Notes: generated by a model from the sequence alone, not told the origin. 64,000 bases of DNA from DATBDN01 sp963715995 (GCA_963715995.1 OY970283.1:2666001-2730000), one strand, 5' to 3'. Numbered from the stretch's first letter, positions 16,922 through 26,682 are shown. Made by a program: numbers and translations.

Positions 16922-17425
16922 ATGGAGCGACTGCTCGGTGTCGTGGAGGAGCGCTCGACCATGTTCGACTCCTACATCCACGGTGACCAGCACTGGCGCG
17001 CCGTAGCCGAGGTCGGCCTCCGCCTGCTGCCCGAGAACCGCCGAGCCGACCCGATGGTCGTCTTCCTCTTCTCGCTCTTCCACGACTCGATGCGCGCAAC
17101 CGACGGCGAGGACCCCGGCCACGGGCAGCGCGGCGCCGAGCTCGCCGAAGAGCTGCATGGCCGCTACTTCCTGCTGTCCCCCGAGCGCCTAGGCCAGCTG
17201 GTCGAGGCCTGCGCGAGCCACTCGGACGCCCGCTTCAGCGACGACCCCACGATCGGCGTCTGCCTCGACGCCGACCGCCTCAACATGTGGCGCGTAGGAA
17301 CGATCCCCGAGGCGAAGTACCTGTCCACCGACTACGCGCTCGAGGACGACCTCCAGCACTGGAGCAAGTCCCTGCACGGATACGCGCGCGACTGGGACGA
17401 GCTGCTCGGGGCCTACAGCGCCTGA
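16922..17425 (+). CDS. HD-domain-like hydrolase of unknown substrate
   Basis: The 167-residue product has the HD-type metal motif order. His lies in YIHGDQHWRAVAE, His-Asp in LFSLFHDSMRATDGEDPGHGQRGAELA, a further His in CASHSDARFS, and Asp in CLDADRLNMWRV. This matches small stand-alone HD proteins that act on nucleotides or phosphoesters. ATG 16922 is chosen because helix 1 starts there; a GTG at 16877 would add 15 residues. Neither has a clear ribosome-binding site. It diverges from the O-methyltransferase gene and is followed 22 bp later by an OsmC gene. Confidence 0.72.
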   Translation: MERLLGVVEERSTMFDSYIHGDQHWRAVAEVGLRLLPENRRADPMVVFLFSLFHDSMRATDGEDPGHGQRGAELAEELHGRYFLLSPERLGQLVEACASHSDARFSDDPTIGVCLDADRLNMWRVGTIPEAKYLSTDYALEDDLQHWSKSLHGYARDWDELLGAYSA

Positions 17426-17447
17426 GTTGGCGCTAGGTTCCGGGTCG

Positions 17448-17876
17448 ATGACTGAGGTCGCGCGTTCCGCGCAGGTCAACTGGCAGGGTGGGCTCACGGC
17501 CGGCAGCGGGCAGGTCGCGCGCGACAGCTCGCCGGATGTCCAGCAGATCAGCTGGCCGGCCCGCGTTGCGGAGACAAGCGAGATCACCTCGCCCGAGGAG
17601 CTCATCGCCGCCGCCCACGCCGGCTGCTTCTCGATGGCCCTCTCGAGCGTGATGGAATCGAACGATTGCGTTCCCGACGCGCTGGATGTCCGGGCCACCT
17701 GCAGCTTCGATCCAGAAGCTCTCAGGATCACCGCCGTGCGGCTCCAGGTCCGTGCAGCAGCCGAGCTGGACGCCGAGCGCTTCGCCGCTCTGGTGCGCGA
17801 GGCCGAGGCGATCTGCCCGGTGTCGAACGCACTGCGCGGCAACGTCGACATCACGGTCGACGCGCGGCTCGGCTAA
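17448..17876 (+). CDS. OsmC family peroxiredoxin
   Basis: The 142-residue protein is a complete OsmC/Ohr-fold subunit. The two redox cysteines are present: Cys60 in AAHAGCFSMAL and Cys123 in AEAICPVSNAL. The Arg-containing N-terminal strand (VNWQGGLTAGSGQVARD) is of OsmC rather than Ohr type. Such enzymes reduce organic hydroperoxides as dimers. ATG 17448 is chosen over an upstream TTG at 17427. The stop overlaps by 4 nt the stop of the minus-strand EAL gene. Confidence 0.9.
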   Translation: MTEVARSAQVNWQGGLTAGSGQVARDSSPDVQQISWPARVAETSEITSPEELIAAAHAGCFSMALSSVMESNDCVPDALDVRATCSFDPEALRITAVRLQVRAAAELDAERFAALVREAEAICPVSNALRGNVDITVDARLG

Positions 17877-19957
17877 TCGGGCAGTCCGCTCCAGGCTTCG
17901 CTCCAGGCATTCGCCTCGGCCACCGGCAGCGCCGGTGACAGCAGGTAGCCCTGGATCACGTCGCAGCCGATTGCGCTGAGCGCGTCGGCCGTCGCGCGAT
18001 CCTCGACGCCCTCCGCCACGGTGCGCAGCCCGAACGTGCTGCCGAGCTCCACCACGGCGCGGACGATCGCGGCGCTCCGGTCGTCGGCCAGCATGCGACC
18101 AACGAAGCTCTGGTCGACCTTCAGCTCGTCCACGGGCAGGCGCTGGAGGTACGCGAGCGAGGAGTGACCCGTGCCGAAGTCGTCGATCGAGAGCGCGACG
18201 CCCATCGCGTGCAGGCCAGCGAGGACCGCGCCGGCGCGACGCGGGTCGGTCATGATCGCTGACTCGGTCACCTCCAGGTTGAGCAGTGCCGGGCGCAGGC
18301 GGTGCGTGACGAGCGCCTCGGCAATGTCGTGGGCGATCCGCAGGTCGAGCAGGCCCGCCACCGACAGGTTCACCGACACCGTCGTGCCGGCGCTGCACCC
18401 GTGCGCGAAGCGCGCCGCCTGGTCGATCGCCGACAGGGTCAGGTCGCGGATCACCGCTGAGCGCTCTGCCTGCTCGATGAACATCGCCGGGGAGAGCAGC
18501 CCGCGCTTGGGATGGCGCCAGCGCACGAGGCCCTCGAAACCCGATATCCGCTGCGTGGCGAGCTCGACCTGAGGCTGGAAGAACAGCTCGAGCTGACCGT
18601 CGGCGATCGCCTGCGGCAGCTCCGCCGACAGCTCCATGGTGTCCGCGGTCGGCTGCGCGAGCCGCTCGTCGAAGAGCAGAAGCCCGGCACGCTCGCTGTA
18701 GGCAGCGCGGGCGGCGCGGGCCGCACGGTTCAGCAGGCGCCCGGCCTCCGTGCCACGCGCTGACGCGATCGCGACTCCGGCGAAGGTCTCCACTCCCAGG
18801 TGCACGCCGAACAGCGACACCGGCTGGTTGAGCACGCGCTGGATGCGGCGCACATCCTCCTCGTCGTAACTCGGCAGAGCAATCGCGAAAGAGGCACCCT
18901 CGAGCCGGGCGAGCAGCCCGGTGTGTGCCTGGGTCAGTCTCGCGGCAATCGCGCGCAGCAGCTCGTCGCCGGCCTCCTCGCCGAGTGCGTCGGTCACCTC
19001 GCGGAAGGACGGCAGCTCGTAGACGACGACCGTGAAACCGCCGGCACCCGCGCGGATCTCCTCGATGAACGCGGCGCGGTTGGGTAGCCCCGTCAGGTCG
19101 TCGTGCGTCGCGCGGTGGAGCGCGTCGTCGCGCGCGCGGACGAGCTCGGCCTCCAGCCGCTTGCGCTCGGAGATGTCACGAGCGACCACCGACAGCGCGA
19201 TGACCCGGTCCTCGTCGTCGCGAACCGGCGAGATCGTCGCGGCAACGGGAGTCACAGCGCCCGACTTCGTCAGGTGGAGGGTCTCCATGCCGACCACGTG
19301 CTCGCCCGCGAGTGCGCGGCCGATCAGCTCGACGATCCGCTCGACCTCACTGGGCTCGACGAGCATCGTCGCCGGCTGCCCGATCACCTCGGCGGCGCTG
19401 AAGCCGTACAGGCGCGCCGCTGCGGCGTTCCAGGTCACGACCTTGCCTTCGATGTCGGTCGAGAAGATGGCGTCCTCGGACGACTCGACTATCGAAGCCA
19501 GCTGCGAGATGGCAGCCAGGCCCCGGTAGCGATCCCCGATGTCGCGCAGGAAGGCGTTGAAGACCCAGCCGTCGGAGGTCAGAAGCGGCGAGATCGTCAG
19601 CTCGATCGGAAACTCCTCCCCGGTCCTGCGCCGCGCGGTGAGCTCGATCAGCTTGAACAGGATGGGGCCCTCGCCCGTCTCCAGAAAGCGGGCCAGGCCC
19701 TTGCGATGGGCCTCCGCGAAGCGCTCGGGGATGATCAGCTCGTCGAGCGGGCGGCCGAGGACCTCAGGGCGCGACCAGCCGAAGGTCACCTCCGCCTGCG
19801 CGTTCCACTGCAGTACGCGCGTGCCGGCATCGATGGAGATGAAGGCGTCGTTGGCGGTGTCCAGAACGCGCCGTGCGAGCTCCGCCGCGTTCGCAGTGTC
19901 GACCGCGTCCCCAGCCTCTTGGATGCGCGGCCGCATCGGGGCAAGTCTAGGCCCCAC
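17873..19957 (-). CDS. PAS-PAS-GGDEF(degenerate)-EAL signalling protein
   Basis: The 694-residue cytosolic protein has PAS domains at about 25-145 and 150-275, a linker with DDLTGLPNRAAF, a GGDEF-type domain at about 285-440 and an EAL domain at about 450-690. The GGDEF signature is replaced by LEGASF, so cyclase activity is unlikely. The EAL domain retains the key positions: GFEGLVRW (EGL for EAL), NLEVTES, DDFGTGHSSL, LKVDQSFV and AEGVED. The likely job is c-di-GMP hydrolysis controlled by the PAS sensors, with the GGDEF part possibly binding GTP. No membrane segment is present. Confidence 0.88.
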   Translation of the reverse strand: MGPRLAPMRPRIQEAGDAVDTANAAELARRVLDTANDAFISIDAGTRVLQWNAQAEVTFGWSRPEVLGRPLDELIIPERFAEAHRKGLARFLETGEGPILFKLIELTARRRTGEEFPIELTISPLLTSDGWVFNAFLRDIGDRYRGLAAISQLASIVESSEDAIFSTDIEGKVVTWNAAAARLYGFSAAEVIGQPATMLVEPSEVERIVELIGRALAGEHVVGMETLHLTKSGAVTPVAATISPVRDDEDRVIALSVVARDISERKRLEAELVRARDDALHRATHDDLTGLPNRAAFIEEIRAGAGGFTVVVYELPSFREVTDALGEEAGDELLRAIAARLTQAHTGLLARLEGASFAIALPSYDEEDVRRIQRVLNQPVSLFGVHLGVETFAGVAIASARGTEAGRLLNRAARAARAAYSERAGLLLFDERLAQPTADTMELSAELPQAIADGQLELFFQPQVELATQRISGFEGLVRWRHPKRGLLSPAMFIEQAERSAVIRDLTLSAIDQAARFAHGCSAGTTVSVNLSVAGLLDLRIAHDIAEALVTHRLRPALLNLEVTESAIMTDPRRAGAVLAGLHAMGVALSIDDFGTGHSSLAYLQRLPVDELKVDQSFVGRMLADDRSAAIVRAVVELGSTFGLRTVAEGVEDRATADALSAIGCDVIQGYLLSPALPVAEANAWSEAWSGLPD

Positions 19958-20337
19958 ACGTGGTATCGACCGGGCCTGGAGAGCGCACTCGGAATCGGCT
20001 CAAGTCCCTGCATGGCCATCCGCACGATCGGGCAGCGCTGGTATGGGAATACAGAGCATGAGAGGGTCCGGGCGGGCCGCCATCCGGAGCGAGCCATAGG
20101 CGAACCCGCCCGTCCCGCTGGGGAGGAAGCACGGTGAGAGAGGTTCTCCGTGCGTCCACGCCGCACCCCTGGAGAGGAGGTGCGGCGCTGGAATCCTTCC
20201 CTCCCGGGCGCGTCGCCAAAACCCATTCGCGTCAACGCTGTGACCCTTACGCCGGGGCGGTGACCCCTACCGCAGGTCGCGGGCTTGCGGCTAGACGAGA
20301 ACGACCACGAGCGCTGCGGTCAGCTGGACGAACCAGG
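19958..20337 (+). other. Gene-free leader with two stem-loops ahead of the NERD gene
   Basis: No credible protein gene is seen in these 380 bases. Two adjacent hairpins stand out. In the first, 20129-20139 pairs with 20145-20153 (GCACGG/CCGTGC core plus AGA/TCT, two bulged bases). In the second, 20159-20167 pairs with 20179-20187 (CGCCGCACC/GGTGCGGCG, perfect). A partial direct repeat GTGACCC(T/C)TAC lies at about 20238 and 20260. This may be a structured 5' leader of the nuclease operon. I could not match it to a known riboswitch class. Confidence 0.35.
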
Positions 20338-21225
20338 ATGCCAGACATCCCCCAGCCGATCGGTGCCATGAGCCGGGTGTCGGCCGCGGGCACAAGCGCC
20401 CTTACATTCTCCGCCTTGGCCCAGCGCAAGTTGCTCGAACTCAGACGCGACGACGCGTGCGCGAGCTGCGCCACCCCACTCCCTGCTGGGACGCGGGCGT
20501 ACTGGCTGACGCCTGAGCGGGCCGTGCTCTGCGAGGCGTGTGGCGCACAACCCACACCGCAACCCAAGGAGCGGGCTGCCGGCGCGAGCGCCCAGGCCGA
20601 ATACGAGCGCCGGCGCCACGCCCGAGTGAGCCGTGCCGAGGATCGCTTCGGCACGATCGGCAGATGGATAGCCCAGTTGTCCGCTGGACCCCAGCACGAG
20701 CGCGCATGGCGGGTCGGAGCATCCGGCGAGGCCGAAAACGCAGGACGCCTCGAGAAGCGCCTGGAGGACACTCCGGTCAGGCTCCTCCACGATTGCCGCG
20801 TGCCCGGGAGCGCGGCGAACATCGACCACATCGCAGTCGGACCTTGCGGCGTCACCGTGATCGATTCGAAGCACCTGACCGGCAAGGTGAAGGTCGACTG
20901 GAGCGGCGGACTCTTCTCAGAGCGCAAGTGGGATCTCTATGTCGGCGGATGCAAGCGGACCAACCTCGTCGACAAGGTCGAGCAGCAGATGCACGTCGTG
21001 CGCGAGATCTTGGAGGCCGCGGGCCTCGGATACGTCGAGGTTCACGGCGCCATGTGCATGGCTGAGACCGCAGGGTTGCCCATCTTCGGTCATCCGAGCA
21101 TGCGGGGAATTGCGATCGACGGGACGCGTCGTGTCGCCAAGCTCGTGAGCCGCGACGGGCCGCTCACCCTCGAGGCCGTCGAGCAGATCCGGGGCGTCCT
21201 CGATCGGGCGCTGCCACCCGCTTGA
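20338..21225 (+). CDS. NERD-domain nuclease with zinc-ribbon-like N-terminus
   Basis: The 295-residue protein has a CASC...CEAC four-cysteine module (Cys41, 44, 65, 68) likely to bind zinc. The nuclease-related domain follows: GASGEAE (Glu131), NIDHIAVGPCGVTVIDSKH with Asp163, Asp176 and Lys178 forming the PD-(D/E)xK-like site. NERD proteins are predicted DNA-processing nucleases. The ATG at 20338 is preceded only by a weak CCAGG; the open upstream frame of 68 residues is not domain-like. It is the first of three same-strand nuclease/helicase genes with gaps of 45 and 1 bp. Confidence 0.8.
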   Translation: MPDIPQPIGAMSRVSAAGTSALTFSALAQRKLLELRRDDACASCATPLPAGTRAYWLTPERAVLCEACGAQPTPQPKERAAGASAQAEYERRRHARVSRAEDRFGTIGRWIAQLSAGPQHERAWRVGASGEAENAGRLEKRLEDTPVRLLHDCRVPGSAANIDHIAVGPCGVTVIDSKHLTGKVKVDWSGGLFSERKWDLYVGGCKRTNLVDKVEQQMHVVREILEAAGLGYVEVHGAMCMAETAGLPIFGHPSMRGIAIDGTRRVAKLVSRDGPLTLEAVEQIRGVLDRALPPA

Positions 21226-21270
21226 TCGAGCGCCCTGGACGTGGAACGAGCCAGGCCATAGGTTGGCCGG

Positions 21271-22215
21271 GTGGCAAGCCTCTTGCCGGGCGGCGACCCC
21301 GACCACGACCTGCGAGCGGCTGCTCACAAGCGCGCCCGCGAGCTCGGCCAGCGCTACAACGACCTCGTCCCGGTCGCCGCGCTCCGGGAAGGCTTTGTCT
21401 ACAACCGCGAGCGGATCTCGTTCGGCTCCTTCTACAAGGGCATCCACCGGCCGAAGGAGATGCGCGGTGCGGCCGCGCTGACGCTCACCACCGCCGCACG
21501 CGTACCAGGCAAGCGAGCTGCCTACGAAGACGAACTCGACGTCGAGAACCGCGCGATCCTCTACCACTACCGCTCGGGGTCGATCGATCAGCCCGACAAC
21601 CGGGCGCTCCGCGCGGCGTTCGAACAGCAGGTCCCGTTGATCTACTTCCACGGCGTCGCGCCTGGGCAGTACATGGTCGTGCAACCGGTCTTCGTCACCG
21701 CCGACGATCCGGCAGGACAGGTGGTTCTGCTGGAGGTCGGGCTCCCCTACGAGGACATGAAGGGGCAGGGCCTCACATCGCCTCCCGATCTGCGCGAGTA
21801 CGCACTGCGCGAGGTCCGGCTGCGCCTGCACCAGCAGCGCTTCCGTCGCGACGTGCTCCGCGCTTACCGCCAGCGCTGCACCATCTGCTCGCTTCGCGAG
21901 GCAGCGCTCGTGCAGGCCGCGCACATCGTGGAAGACCCTGAGCCCGAGGGGATCGCAGCGGTCGTGAACGGCCTTGCGCTCTGCGCCATCCACCACCTTG
22001 CCTACGACCGCAACCTGCTCGGCATCGATCCCGACGGAGTAGTCCACATCGCGCGGCGGCTACTCGCTGAGCACGATGGACCGATGCTTCGCGAAGGACT
22101 CCAAGGCTTCCACGGCGCCGCGATCATCCAGCCATCCCGAGCCGCTGACCGGCCAGACCCGCATCGTCTCGAGACGAGGTTCTCGCACTTCGTCGTCGCC
22201 TCAGAGGCCGCCTAG
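21271..22215 (+). CDS. HNH endonuclease, McrA/ScoMcrA-like layout
   Basis: The 314-residue protein (GTG start) has a C-terminal HNH nuclease with CTIC (Cys203, Cys206), AAHI (His218), NGLALC (Asn233, Cys238) and HHLAYD (His241, His242). Residues about 80-165 (RAILYHYRSGSID, LIYFHGVAPGQYMVVQPVFV) form a beta-rich region. It resembles the SRA-like modified-base-reading domain found in front of HNH in ScoMcrA-type restriction proteins; this part is tentative. The N-terminal 65 residues are helical. If correct, it would cut DNA carrying modified bases. It is followed by the nuclease-helicase gene with one base between stop and start. Confidence 0.75.
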   Translation: MASLLPGGDPDHDLRAAAHKRARELGQRYNDLVPVAALREGFVYNRERISFGSFYKGIHRPKEMRGAAALTLTTAARVPGKRAAYEDELDVENRAILYHYRSGSIDQPDNRALRAAFEQQVPLIYFHGVAPGQYMVVQPVFVTADDPAGQVVLLEVGLPYEDMKGQGLTSPPDLREYALREVRLRLHQQRFRRDVLRAYRQRCTICSLREAALVQAAHIVEDPEPEGIAAVVNGLALCAIHHLAYDRNLLGIDPDGVVHIARRLLAEHDGPMLREGLQGFHGAAIIQPSRAADRPDPHRLETRFSHFVVASEAA

Positions 22216-22216
22216 C

Positions 22217-25200
22217 GTGCGGCTCAGAGACGGCGAGCTCCGCTTCTCCCCGAGCGACGTCAACAACTTCCTCGCCTGCGAGCATCTGCCGGCGCTCGAG
22301 CTCGCCCGAGCGGAGGGCAAGCTCACCCTCAACAAGGCACCGCGCCCTGATGCCGAGCTGATCGCCGAGCGCGGGCTGCGCCACGAGGCGCGTTTCCTCG
22401 ACCGATTGGAGGCGGACGGCTTGGACGTAGTCCGCATCCCAGAAGACATCCCGACCGCTGAGCGAGCCGCGTTGTCGGAGCAGGCGATGCGCAAGGGACC
22501 TAAAGCGATCCACCAGGCTGGGTTCCTCGATGAAGGCTGGGTCGGCTACGCGGACTTCCTGTTGCGCGTCGAAAAGCCCTCCGGTCTGGGCGAGTGGTCC
22601 TACGAGGCCTACGACGCCAAGCTGGCACAGCACCCCAAGCCCTACTTCATCCTCCAGCTGATCTTCTACACGGAGCAGGTCGGCCGCATCCAGGGCCGGC
22701 TCCGGAACGGATGCACCTGATCCTCGGGACGCAGGAGATCCGCTCCTACAAGCCCAACGACTTCCAGGCCTACTCCGCGCAGGTCCGCAAGCGCTACCTC
22801 CAGTACCTCGATGTCCTGCGAGAAGGAGCCGAGCCGCCCTACCCCTACAAGGTGGACCACTGCGACTACTGCGACTGGTGGGCGCGCTGCCGCGACAAGC
22901 GCCGCGCCGACGACCACACAAGCCTCGTCGCGTTCCTCGGCCGTGGGCAGGCGATCAAGCTCGACGACGCGGAGATCCACACCGTCAAGGTTCTGTCGCA
23001 GCTGCCGGCAGACATCAAGGTTCCGCGCCTGGCCAGCGCAACCCTCGCCGGGCTCAAAGCGCAGGCAGCCCTCCAGGTGGAAGCGCGCGAGACCGGCGAA
23101 CGCACGCTCGAGTTCCTGACTCCAGAAGCCGAGCGCGGTTTCGCCAAGCTGCCCGAGCCGTCACCCGGCGACGTCTTCTTCGACATCGAGGGCGACCCGT
23201 ACTGGGAGGACGACGGCCTCGAGTACCTCCTCGGCTCGACAACACCCGACGGTGCGTACACGGCGCTGTGGGCTCACTCCCGTGCCGAGGAGCGACGTGC
23301 TTTCGAGGACTGGATCGACTGGGTCACGGCACGGCTTGCCGAGCACCCCGAAATGCACATCTACCACTACAACGCCTACGAGCCGACCGCCGTCAAGAAG
23401 CTCATGACGCGCTATGGCACGCGCGAGCACGAGGTCGACGAGCTGCTGCGGCGCAAGGTCTTCGTCGATCTCTACGTGGTCGTGCGGCAGGCGATGCGCA
23501 TCGGCAAGGAGAGCTACTCGCTCAAGTCGGTCGAGGACTACTACGACTTCGAGCGCGACGCCGAGGTCACCGACGCCGGCGGCTCGCTGCTCGCCTACCA
23601 GGATTACCTCGACTCCGAGGACCCCGCACAGCTCGAAGCGATCGCCGACTACAACGCCGACGACTGTCGCTCGACCGCCGGCCTGCGTGACTGGCTGCTG
23701 GCCATGCAGACGCGCGCAGAGGCAGACTTCGGGATCGCAATCTCGTCGCTGCAGCCAGAGGCGGCAAAGGAGCCCTCGCCCGAGAAGCAGGCGCTCCTCG
23801 ACGAGCTGCAGGGACTGCGCGAAGCGCTCACGGCCGGTCTCCCCGAAGACGACACCGAACTGATGGGCGAGCAGCAGGCGCGGCTCCTGCTTGCCGAGCT
23901 GCTCGAGTACCACCATCGTGAGGAGAAGCCGCAATGGTGGGCCTACTTCGAGCGCATCGGGAAGTCGCTCGAGCAACTGCGCGACGAGGACGCCGAGGCA
24001 CTCGGCGACCTGGCGCTCGCATCTGATGTTGAGAAGCGCGAAGAGCAGCGCTCGTGGATCTACCCCATGCGCTTTCCAGCGCAGCAGTACAAGCTGTCAC
24101 CAGGCGACGTCATCGACCCGGAGACCGAAAAGACGGTCAAGCTGGCCGAGGTCGACGACGAACGCGGCATTGCGTGGATCAAACGCGGCAAGGCATCCGA
24201 CGATCGGCCGCTGCCGCGAGCGCTGGCACCTGGCAAGCCGCTGCCTCAACGTGCGCAGCAGGCTGCGCTGCGAGTGCTCGCGCGCCGTGTGATCGCGGCG
24301 TCAACGGAGCCAACCGGCCAGCTGGACGCCGCATGCGACGTTCTGACGCGCCGGCCGCCGCGGATCGCAGGCCTCGAACCTGGTCAGCCGCTCCAGGCTG
24401 GCGGCATCGATCTGGAACGCCTGACCGACCAGATCGCGGGACTCCAGCAGAGCGCTCTCTTCATCCAGGGCCCGCCCGGCGCCGGCAAGACGTGGACGGC
24501 GTCGCGCGTGATCGCGCGGCTGCTCGATCGCGGCATTCGCGTGGGCGTTGCCGCGACCTCACACAAGGCGATCCACAAGCTTCTCGACGACATCGAGGGC
24601 GCGGCGAACGATGAGAACGTCAAGTTCCGCGGCCTCAAGAAGTCATCCGGCTACGCGGACTCGGAGTACGAAGGTCCGCACATCGAGCACACGGCGGATA
24701 ACGCCGCGTTCCCGCCGGACGACGGCGAGTTCAGCCTCGTCGCCGGCAGCGCTTGGCTGTGGGCGCGCGCGGACATGGCCGAAGCCGTCGACGTCCTGTT
24801 CGTGGACGAGGCCGGTCAGGTCTCGCTAGCCGACGCACTCGCGATCTCCCACGCCGCGAAGAGCGTCGTGTTCCTGGGCGATCCACAGCAGCTCGCGCAC
24901 GTGAGCCAGGCGATTCACCCACATGGCGCCGGTGTGTCCGTGCTCCAGCATCTCTTGGGAGATGCGCAGACGGTGCCGCCGGACCGCGGCGTCTTCCTCG
25001 ACCGAACCTGGCGCATGCATCCCGACGTATGCAGCTTTGTGTCGGAGGTGATGTACGACGGGCGCCTGCTGCCGATCGACGGCCTGGAGAACCAGCGCGT
25101 CGAGTCGAGTGGGCTGAGTGGCGCGGGAACGCGGATGCTGTTCGTAGACCACTTCGACAACCGGCAGCAAGCGCCCGAAGAGGCGGACCGCATCGCTCGC

Positions 25201-25605
25201 GAGGTCGACGCGCTTCTCCGTGACGGGCGCTGGACGGACGCCGCCGGGCACGAGCGGGATCTGTCGCTCGACGACATCCTGATCGTCGCGCCCTTTAACG
25301 CCCAGGTGCGCTGCCTACGCGCAAAGCTGCCGGCCGGCGCGCGAGTCGGAACGGTCGACAAGTTCCAGGGCCAGCAGGCGCCGGTGGTCTTCTTCTCGAT
25401 GACGAGCTCGAGCGGCGAGGACGTGCCACGCGGAATGGACTTCCTCTTCAGCCGCAATCGCCTGAACGTGGCGGTTTCGCGTGCCCAGGCGCTGTCGGTG
25501 GTTGTGTGCTCGCCGTCGCTGCTCTGGGCACGTTGCAACACGGTGGAGCAGATGCGGCTTGTGAACGCGCTGTGCGCGTACGCAGTGGCGAGTCCTCGGG
25601 GCTAG
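22217..25605 (+). pseudogene. TM0106-type RecB-like nuclease/RNase H-like/Upf1-like helicase, frameshifted
   Basis: The intact family is one chain of about 1,100-1,200 residues. Here the first frame (GTG 22217 to TGA 22720, 167 residues) holds the RecB-like core: Cys21, GYADF (Asp113) and DAK (Asp133, Lys135). It ends RIQGRLRNGCT. The second frame (in frame from 22702, ATG 22711, 964 residues to 25605) continues with MHLILGTQEIRSYKP. It carries CDYCDWWARC (Cys51, 54, 60), an RNase H-like DEDD domain (FFDIEGDPYW, YNADDC) and an SF1 helicase (GPPGAGKT at 587-594, LFVDEAG, GDPQQL, TWRMHPDV, VDKFQGQ, NVAVSRA). Adding one C near 22702 restores RLPERMHLILG. The break separates one Fe-S-type cysteine from the other three. 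Confidence 0.85.
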
Positions 25606-25733
25606 CTCGGCCGATCAACCTTTCACACTGTTCCTGAAGAGCTCTTTGCTGTTTGGGCGTCGGGCGGAGTAATCGATCCAGATCAGCCGTCTGCTCATCA
25701 GCGCGATGGTGTCTCCGGAGTTGACGACGACCG

Positions 25734-26540
25734 CTACCCGCCGTTCTTGCGCTGTCGCTCCCGGCTCTTGATTTCGGCCGAGATGTTCCCGGGCGGCCAC
25801 GGCTCGGCGTGTTCGAGCTCGTAGTAGCTCACGATCCGGCCCTGTTCTTTGCGCTTCGTTGGCTTAATTCGCCAGCCGAGTATCCGCAGCTCCCGCAGTC
25901 TCTTCTGCCAGTCCTCCTGGTACTGCTTAGCGCTCGCAACCCGTTCAAGCACGTCGCCACGCACGGGCTCGCCATCGAAGGCTTTCAGCAACTCGCCGAT
26001 CCGCCGATGAGGCTCGTCGTGGTTGATCGCTTGCTTGATCTGCTCGGCGTACTCGTTGAACGTGGCGTAATAGTTCTTCTTTCCCTCGTTGCACTCGCTG
26101 CAGAGCGCCTGGAGGTTCTCGCGTTCGTTCGTCCCGCCCCACTCGAGCGGGATCTTGTGGTCCACGTGGAGCTTCACTCCGTCCTCGGAGGGCGTGCGGC
26201 CACATTGCGCGCAGCGCTGATCGCGTAGTACCCATGCGCGGTCCGTCTTACTGATCGCGGCTCGAGCTGCCCGCGGATCGTCCAGTCGCGCTTGAAGTTC
26301 GTATGTCGTTTCGCGACCCCGGCGTGTGCGCTCGATGACGAACTCTCGGTATAGCTCACGCAGCCGCCGGTTGAGGTGCTCCTGCGAGCCGACCTCGACG
26401 TCGAGCCGATCGCGAAGCTGCGCCATCGTCAGCGGCGTGCCGCGGCTCGCATAGAGCTCTCGGTAGATCGCGCGCTCGAACTGCGAAAAGCCGAGAGCCG
26501 CAAACTCTTCGCTGTGAGGCATAGGAAGAGGCTTAGGCAT
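25734..26540 (-). CDS. HNH endonuclease with N-terminal winged-helix-like region
   Basis: The roughly 268-residue protein starts with a helix-turn-helix-like segment (AIYRELYASRGTPLTMAQL, then LNRRLRELYREFVIERTRRG). It has a clear HNH core: CAQCGRTPSEDGVKLHVDHKIPLEWGG continuing to NLQALCSECNEGKKN, with paired CxxC zinc ligands and the HVDHKIP catalytic His. The C-terminal half (WQKRLRELRILGWRIKP, SYYELEHAEPWPPG) recurs in HNH-type restriction enzymes beside cytosine methyltransferases, as far as I recall. Vsr and a C5 methyltransferase follow next door, so a restriction role is likely. ATG 26540 or 26522 could be the start. Confidence 0.75.
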   Translation of the reverse strand: MPKPLPMPHSEEFAALGFSQFERAIYRELYASRGTPLTMAQLRDRLDVEVGSQEHLNRRLRELYREFVIERTRRGRETTYELQARLDDPRAARAAISKTDRAWVLRDQRCAQCGRTPSEDGVKLHVDHKIPLEWGGTNERENLQALCSECNEGKKNYYATFNEYAEQIKQAINHDEPHRRIGELLKAFDGEPVRGDVLERVASAKQYQEDWQKRLRELRILGWRIKPTKRKEQGRIVSYYELEHAEPWPPGNISAEIKSRERQRKNGG

Positions 26541-26682
26541 CGCGCAGTGGTTCTCAGGCGCGTAGTCAGACCCTTCTCCGTGAAACAAGGCTTGCCGCGA
26601 CCTGCGCCCTGTCTGCTGCGTTGTTCAGCCCCCCGACTCGGTAGACCCGCTGAGCGAAGTAGGCGCTATCTACCCTCCGCCT

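Noticed and set aside
25615..25800. 61-codon minus-strand frame downstream of the broken helicase gene
   Set aside because: It overlaps the end of the HNH gene in another frame, has no ribosome-binding site and no recognisable features; kept only as a remote possibility.
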